Source of the DNA: Rhodoferax sp.
Lineage (GTDB): Bacteria; Pseudomonadota; Gammaproteobacteria; Burkholderiales; Burkholderiaceae_C
Length of the DNA: 10,124 nucleotides
NCBI GenBank assembly: GCA_029946045.1
Contig: JAQSDS010000474.1
Coordinates: 1 to 10,124, forward strand
Reading direction: 5' to 3'
The notes beneath the pieces were generated by a model. It was given only the letters and a program-made list of their open reading frames with translations. It did no database searches and was not told the DNA's origin. The position numbers were made by a program, and so were the translations under genes. This document shows, piece after piece, positions 7,472 to 10,124 of this stretch (position 1 is its first letter; each line of letters opens with the position of its first letter).

Positions 7472-7504
7472 AAGCCCAACTGTTTTCAGTTGGGCTTCTT
7501 TTCG
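7472..7504 (+). terminator. Intrinsic terminator, plus strand
   Basis: A perfect hairpin has 11-bp arms, AAGCCCAACTG (7472-7482) and CAGTTGGGCTT (7487-7497), around a TTTT loop and is followed by CTTTTC, giving TTCTTTT after the GC part of the stem. On the minus strand the flank (CTATG) is not U-rich, so plus-strand termination is favoured. No confident plus-strand gene lies upstream; the 57-codon ORF or an unrecognised transcript may be what it ends. It may also insulate the two gene blocks. Confidence 0.75.
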
Positions 7505-7611
7505 TCTGTTTCCCCAGTGAAAAGGCTCTTTCCCGCGCGAGCGTCCACCACTCCAGTTACTTGGTTTTGGTGACATTTCCGCCTATTTTCTCTCTCTGTT
7601 CTCTGTTTGCC

Positions 7612-7627
7612 TCGCGAGCGTTCGCGA
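7612..7627. repeat. Inverted repeat TCGCGA-N4-TCGCGA
   Basis: Two copies of the palindrome TCGCGA are separated by GCGT, forming a 6-bp-arm inverted repeat right after a pyrimidine-rich tract. A related CGCGAGCGT string occurs about 80 nt earlier, near 7536. Function unknown. Confidence 0.35.
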
Positions 7628-7650
7628 CCCACTATCCAGCATTCATGCGG

Positions 7651-7695
7651 GTTTGCGCCCGATGTGTTCGAAAAGTAGATTGGTCGGGCGCAGGC
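7651..7695. repeat. Long-arm inverted repeat with 21-nt loop
   Basis: TGCGCCCGA (7654-7662) and TCGGGCGCA (7684-7692) are perfect 9-bp arms. Three outer positions (7651-7653 with 7693-7695) extend the stem to 12 pairs if two G-U pairs are allowed. The loop of 21 nt contains TTCGAA. It lies about 120 nt from the small minus-strand ORF and about 500 nt from mobC. It could be a recombination arm site, part of a transfer origin, or an RNA stem; no neighbouring sequence decides between these. Confidence 0.4.
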
Positions 7696-7780
7696 GACAG
7701 AGAGCTGAGATTTGTGACCTGAAGCGTATCAAATCGATCAGGGAAACGCAAAACGTTCAGGCTTTGAGAACCCAAGATTT

Positions 7781-8047
7781 TCAATTAAAAAAGAAGGCAG
7801 CTGGTTTTTTCTGAGGTCTGCTGAAGCGGGGAGGGTTGGCAGTCTTGTCGGTGCAGTCAGGGTGCAGCTCATTGGGGATGTCGTTCGACAACCCCAGCCG
7901 CATGGCTAGCCCCTGGACGACGCTCAAACTGATCGGCAAAACAAAGTCGCGTCGCTTTGTTTGCTTTTGCCATTCCGTTTCAGCCCGGTAGACCAAGGCT
8001 ACTTTCATTCCAACACTTGCGACTCGCCCGTATTGGCTGTCCGCCAT
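7781..8047 (-). CDS. Hypothetical protein, 88 aa, divergent from mobC
   Basis: A minus-strand frame ends at TGA 7781-7783 and is open upstream to about 8131. From the ATG at 8047 it encodes 88 residues beginning MADSQYGRVASVG. A TTG at 8131 would give 116 residues and an ATG at 8008 would give 75; none has a good ribosome binding site, so the start is uncertain. The middle, about 33-60 (KRRDFVLPISLSVVQGLAMRLGLS broken around a hydrophobic patch), could form helices. The tail is basic and Pro/Phe-rich (RFSRPQKKPAAFFFN). I recognise no domain, signal peptide or membrane segment. Its position, divergent from the mobC-relaxase pair across the repeat-rich gap, is where mobile elements often keep a small accessory or regulatory gene. 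It may still be a chance frame. Confidence 0.4.
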   Translation of the reverse strand: MADSQYGRVASVGMKVALVYRAETEWQKQTKRRDFVLPISLSVVQGLAMRLGLSNDIPNELHPDCTDKTANPPRFSRPQKKPAAFFFN

Positions 8048-8055
8048 GGTGGCGG
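8041..8055. repeat. Inverted repeat CCGCCA-TGG-TGGCGG
   Basis: Perfect 6-bp arms with a 3-nt spacer. It overlaps the candidate ATG start at 8047 of the minus-strand small ORF, so it could affect that gene's translation or be a binding site at the edge of the mobilization control region. Confidence 0.35.
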
Positions 8056-8176
8056 CCAGTCGATTGGATTCAAATGAAAAGTTTGCCCCTGGTGGCCTTA
8101 TCGGACAGTGCGACCGCCAACGTGGCGACAACGTGGCGCGACGTTGTGATCAACCGATGAATGGTCCATTTTTGCC
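8048..8176. other. Candidate origin-of-transfer region
   Basis: The gap just upstream of the mobC-relaxase pair is the usual place for oriT in MOBP systems. It contains the 8118-8147 repeat block and borders the 8041-8055 inverted repeat. I could not identify a nic sequence of the ATCCTG type known from IncP-like origins, so the nick position is not assigned and oriT could instead lie at 7600-7700 or outside the window. Confidence 0.3.
8118..8147. repeat. Direct plus inverted repeat block before mobC (candidate relaxosome/operator site)
   Basis: CAACGTGGCG occurs twice, at 8118-8127 and 8129-8138, an 11-bp period of about one helical turn. The second copy also forms a perfect 7-bp-arm inverted repeat, ACAACGT (8128-8134) and ACGTTGT (8141-8147), with loop GGCGCG. 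The block ends 29 nt before the mobC start. Ribbon-helix-helix accessory proteins such as MobC bind short repeats spaced by about a turn, both in transfer origins and in their own promoters. This is therefore a good candidate for binding by the neighbouring gene product. The repeats are directly visible; the role is inferred. Confidence 0.55.
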
Positions 8177-8521
8177 ATGCAACGCACAATGTTCTTAAAA
8201 CTCAGGGTATCGCACGACGAGGTCGAATGCTTCAACGAGCGTGCAGCGGCCCTGGGTGTCAGCGTGTCCCAGTTGATCCGTGACACCGCCTTGCATGGTG
8301 CCGTCTTCGTCGCCCTTGAAAAATCACAGGCTGGATACGAATTTCGCCGCCTGGGTGCCACGCTCAAGCACCTATACCCAGCCAGAGACATCCGCTGGAC
8401 GGCTGAAGATCGTAAAAAATGGTGGGCCTTGATCAACGAGTTGCGTGAACGCGCTGACACGCTTGAAGCCATAGCATCCGGTGGCAAAGAGATGGCAGTC
8501 GGACCAGACCATGCTGGCTAA
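8177..8521 (+). CDS. mobC: MobC-like ribbon-helix-helix mobilization accessory protein
   Basis: This 114-residue protein starts with an N-terminal ribbon-helix-helix fold: strand MFLKLRVS (5-12), helix from about 13 to 25, turn at Gly27, and second helix SVSQLIRDTAL (29-39). The C-terminal two-thirds is helical and charged, as in MobC-type relaxosome proteins of about 100-130 residues. Such proteins bind the transfer origin, help the relaxase reach the nick site, and often repress their own operon. The ATG at 8177 is not preceded by a clear ribosome binding site; an in-frame TGA at 8147-8149 and no other start between them leave it as the best choice. A second ATG at 8189 would remove part of the DNA-contacting strand. 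It overlaps the relaxase gene by 11 nt, so the two are surely co-expressed. The RHH fold is clear; the MobC label relies partly on the neighbour. Confidence 0.8.
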   Translation: MQRTMFLKLRVSHDEVECFNERAAALGVSVSQLIRDTALHGAVFVALEKSQAGYEFRRLGATLKHLYPARDIRWTAEDRKKWWALINELRERADTLEAIASGGKEMAVGPDHAG

Positions 8522-10097
8522 GGTCATCCTGCTCAAAAAGTCTTGGAAGACAGTGGCCAGCGCGGCCAACTATGTGGTTGATGACCTCAAAAAAAGTCCA
8601 GAGCTGTCAGAGCCCGGCAGTTACGAGCCAGCGGACGCCGCCAATTACCTTGCGCGTGATGGTGTGTTGGAGGCTGCATCCTTCAACCTGGAGGGCCTGA
8701 ACCCCGTGGACCCGGACGATCGCCGCCAAATCATCAAATTGATGGATGGCACGGCGCGGGCATGGGCCGCGAGATCCAAGGCCAATCCCAAAACCAACCC
8801 GTTTTATCACGTGGTTCTTTCGTGGAGGGCAGGGGAGCAGCCGACCCTTGACCAGGCCACGGCAGCCGCTGCCAAGGCGCTAAAAGCGGTTTGTATGGCC
8901 GACAACCAGGCATTTTTTGCGATCCACCGCGACAAAGATCACCACCACCACATTCACATCATTGCCAACCGTGTTCACCCCGACCATTTAATACTGACAG
9001 GGCCACCGCGATACGACTTTCTGGTGCTGGACAAAACCTGCCGGGAAATCGAGCTTGAGCAGGGCTGGCAACACGACAACGGCCCCTACGTGGTCATTGA
9101 AGGGCAAATCAATCGGCTGACGCATGCCCTGCGCCGCCAGCTGGGATTGGTCGCAGACAAGTCACTTGAACCCCATGCACCTGCTGTGAAGGCGCGCATG
9201 GGCGAAGTCAAAGCCGGATTGCCATCGCTGGCAGGCTGGCTTAAAAACAAGGTGGCACCAGAACTTGTTGCAACGCAAAACTGGCAGGCGTTTCATCGCG
9301 CTTGCGCTGCCAGGGGTCTGAGCGTGGTCAAAGTTAAATCCGGCTTGATTTTTGAGACCCCCATGTTGGACAAGGCGACACAAACCAAAGCATCGGCCGT
9401 TCACTATGCGCTCAGCTTGGGTCGCTTGCAAAACCGGTTCGGTGAGTATCAGCCGCTGGACATCGCCACTGGTTCCGGCACATTGGTCGGCGGGCCACTG
9501 CATGGCGCCACATATAACGACTATGTTGCCCGTGTCGCCTGCGGAACTGACCCGGACTCGCAAGAACACCCCGGGCGTACCGGAAGAGGCGAGCAGCGCG
9601 ATCACGCCAGACTTGACCGGGCCGCGGCACGCACAGCGCTCTTTGATCAATACAAATCAGAAAAGTACACGGCGAAAGACGGTCGCAAGGTCGCAAGATC
9701 GGACTTGCGGACGCTGCATCGATCTGAGAAATCAGACCTTTTCAAACAGCTGGCCGCCGCTAAAGCCGGGATAGTGGCCGATCTGCAAAATCAATATGGC
9801 AACCAGGTCGCACGGTCATTGTGGGCAGCCAAGCGCACAGCAGCGATGGAAGACTTGGCAGATCGGCAAAGATGTGAGCGCTTGGCCTTCACCCACGCAA
9901 ACGCGATGGAATGGTTGCCCTGGCTGGAGAGGCAGGCTGTGCTGGGTAACCAAGCAGCAATTTCGGCACTTCGCGGGCTTCGTTACCGCGCACAGCGTGA
10001 ACACAACAGACAAAAGGCCGGTATCGAGGGTGAAGACCTCGGTCATACCGTCTTTCCAACAAACCAGCAACTCAAGTTCGACACTTCCTGCACGTAA
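8511..10097 (+). CDS. MOBP-type relaxase (TraI/MobA/VirD2-like)
   Basis: Relaxases nick the transfer origin, stay covalently attached to the 5' end through a tyrosine, and pilot the strand into the recipient. In this 528-residue protein the relaxase domain covers about 1-215. Tyr21 in AANYVVDD is the likely catalytic residue. FYHVVLSW (98-105) is the second motif. The metal-binding motif III is HRDKDHHHHIH at 139-149, followed by IIANRV with Asn153/Arg154, as in VirD2/TraI relaxases. The remainder is helical and rich in Lys/Arg, without a visible primase or helicase domain. The frame also offers a GTG at 8481; the ATG at 8511 is preferred because it overlaps the mobC stop (ATGCTGGCTAA), implying translational coupling, and puts Tyr21 at the usual depth. 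No strong ribosome binding site is seen. The relaxase call is secure. No coupling protein or secretion gene is visible, so transfer probably relies on genes elsewhere. Confidence 0.92.
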   Translation: MLAKVILLKKSWKTVASAANYVVDDLKKSPELSEPGSYEPADAANYLARDGVLEAASFNLEGLNPVDPDDRRQIIKLMDGTARAWAARSKANPKTNPFYHVVLSWRAGEQPTLDQATAAAAKALKAVCMADNQAFFAIHRDKDHHHHIHIIANRVHPDHLILTGPPRYDFLVLDKTCREIELEQGWQHDNGPYVVIEGQINRLTHALRRQLGLVADKSLEPHAPAVKARMGEVKAGLPSLAGWLKNKVAPELVATQNWQAFHRACAARGLSVVKVKSGLIFETPMLDKATQTKASAVHYALSLGRLQNRFGEYQPLDIATGSGTLVGGPLHGATYNDYVARVACGTDPDSQEHPGRTGRGEQRDHARLDRAAARTALFDQYKSEKYTAKDGRKVARSDLRTLHRSEKSDLFKQLAAAKAGIVADLQNQYGNQVARSLWAAKRTAAMEDLADRQRCERLAFTHANAMEWLPWLERQAVLGNQAAISALRGLRYRAQREHNRQKAGIEGEDLGHTVFPTNQQLKFDTSCT

Positions 10098-10101
10098 GTC
10101 T

Positions 10102-10124
10102 ATGATTCCATTAGAAATGGACAT
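10102..10124 (+). CDS. Possible start of a further gene (partial)
   Basis: An ATG at 10102, 4 nt after the relaxase stop, opens a frame (MIPLEMD...) to the window edge. The spacing fits a next gene of the mobilization operon, but only seven codons are visible, no ribosome binding site is evident, and a small inverted repeat (TCCATT/AATGGA, 10107-10121) overlaps it. Confidence 0.25.

Larger units (their letters stand above)
7073..7780. other. Junction region with no confident gene
   Basis: About 700 nt separate gntR from the first possible gene of the mobilization module. Base composition is mixed, with an A/T-rich part around 7121-7290. No protein of recognisable family is encoded. Within it I see the G/T-rich repeat, a foldable stretch at 7271-7355, a 57-codon plus-strand ORF at 7283-7456 and a tmRNA/tRNA T-arm-like fragment at 7431-7450. 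It also holds a plus-strand terminator at 7472-7504, a pyrimidine-rich tract around 7583-7606, and inverted repeats at 7612-7627 and 7651-7695. The gntR promoter should lie around 7090-7250 on the minus strand, but no convincing -35/-10 pair was identified. Confidence 0.6.

Noticed and set aside
7541..8176. CRISPR array or tandem repeat array
   Set aside because: The repeats are few, short and differ from each other; there is no regular repeat-spacer pattern.
8098..8487. 129-residue minus-strand frame opposite mobC
   Set aside because: It is antisense to a clear ribbon-helix-helix gene and shows a composition typical of a shadow frame.
9162..9774. Long alternative frames inside the relaxase gene on both strands
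   Set aside because: They overlap a relaxase with conserved motifs and a continuous frame, have no recognisable domains, and are typical shadows of GC-rich coding DNA.

Overview
The window looks like DNA from a Gram-negative proteobacterium, probably a betaproteobacterium (Burkholderiales/Comamonadaceae-like). This rests on the protein flavour, moderate-to-high GC, a periplasmic binding protein with a Sec signal peptide but no lipobox, and a MOBP-type mobilization module. No rRNA or other marker fixes the genus, so the assignment is an inference.

Positions 1-7072 hold a compact minus-strand gene set, read from right to left. It runs: a FadR-subfamily GntR regulator (7072-6344), a family-5 extracytoplasmic solute-binding protein (6252-4663), a DppB-type permease (4554-3565), a DppC-type permease (3563-2724), a two-domain DppD/DppF-type ATPase fusion (2720-1065), and the N-terminal 350 residues of a thiamine-diphosphate enzyme of the acetolactate synthase superfamily (1050 to the window edge). 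The last four genes are separated by 1, 3 and 14 nt. The 108-nt gap between the binding-protein and permease genes carries a cluster of hairpins, which would suit making more binding protein than membrane components. The set reads as a regulated uptake and catabolism unit: a peptide/nickel-family ABC importer brings in a compound that is metabolised by a ThDP-dependent enzyme. The substrate cannot be read from the sequence.

Positions 7073-8176 are a junction of about 1.1 kb between this operon and a mobilization module. It holds a G/T-rich repeat just upstream of gntR, a foldable segment, a 20-nt fragment like the T-arm of tmRNA/tRNA, a strong plus-strand intrinsic terminator, two inverted repeats, and a small minus-strand ORF of unknown function. 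Next to mobC there is a direct plus inverted repeat block that is a good candidate for a relaxosome binding site or operator.

Positions 8177-10097 on the plus strand encode a MobC-like ribbon-helix-helix accessory protein and a MOBP relaxase of about 528 residues, overlapping by 11 nt. A further gene may begin at 10102. No integrase, replication protein or type IV secretion gene lies in the window, so whether this is a plasmid, an integrative mobilizable element or an ICE fragment is undecided. The tmRNA/tRNA-like fragment makes an integrated element worth testing.
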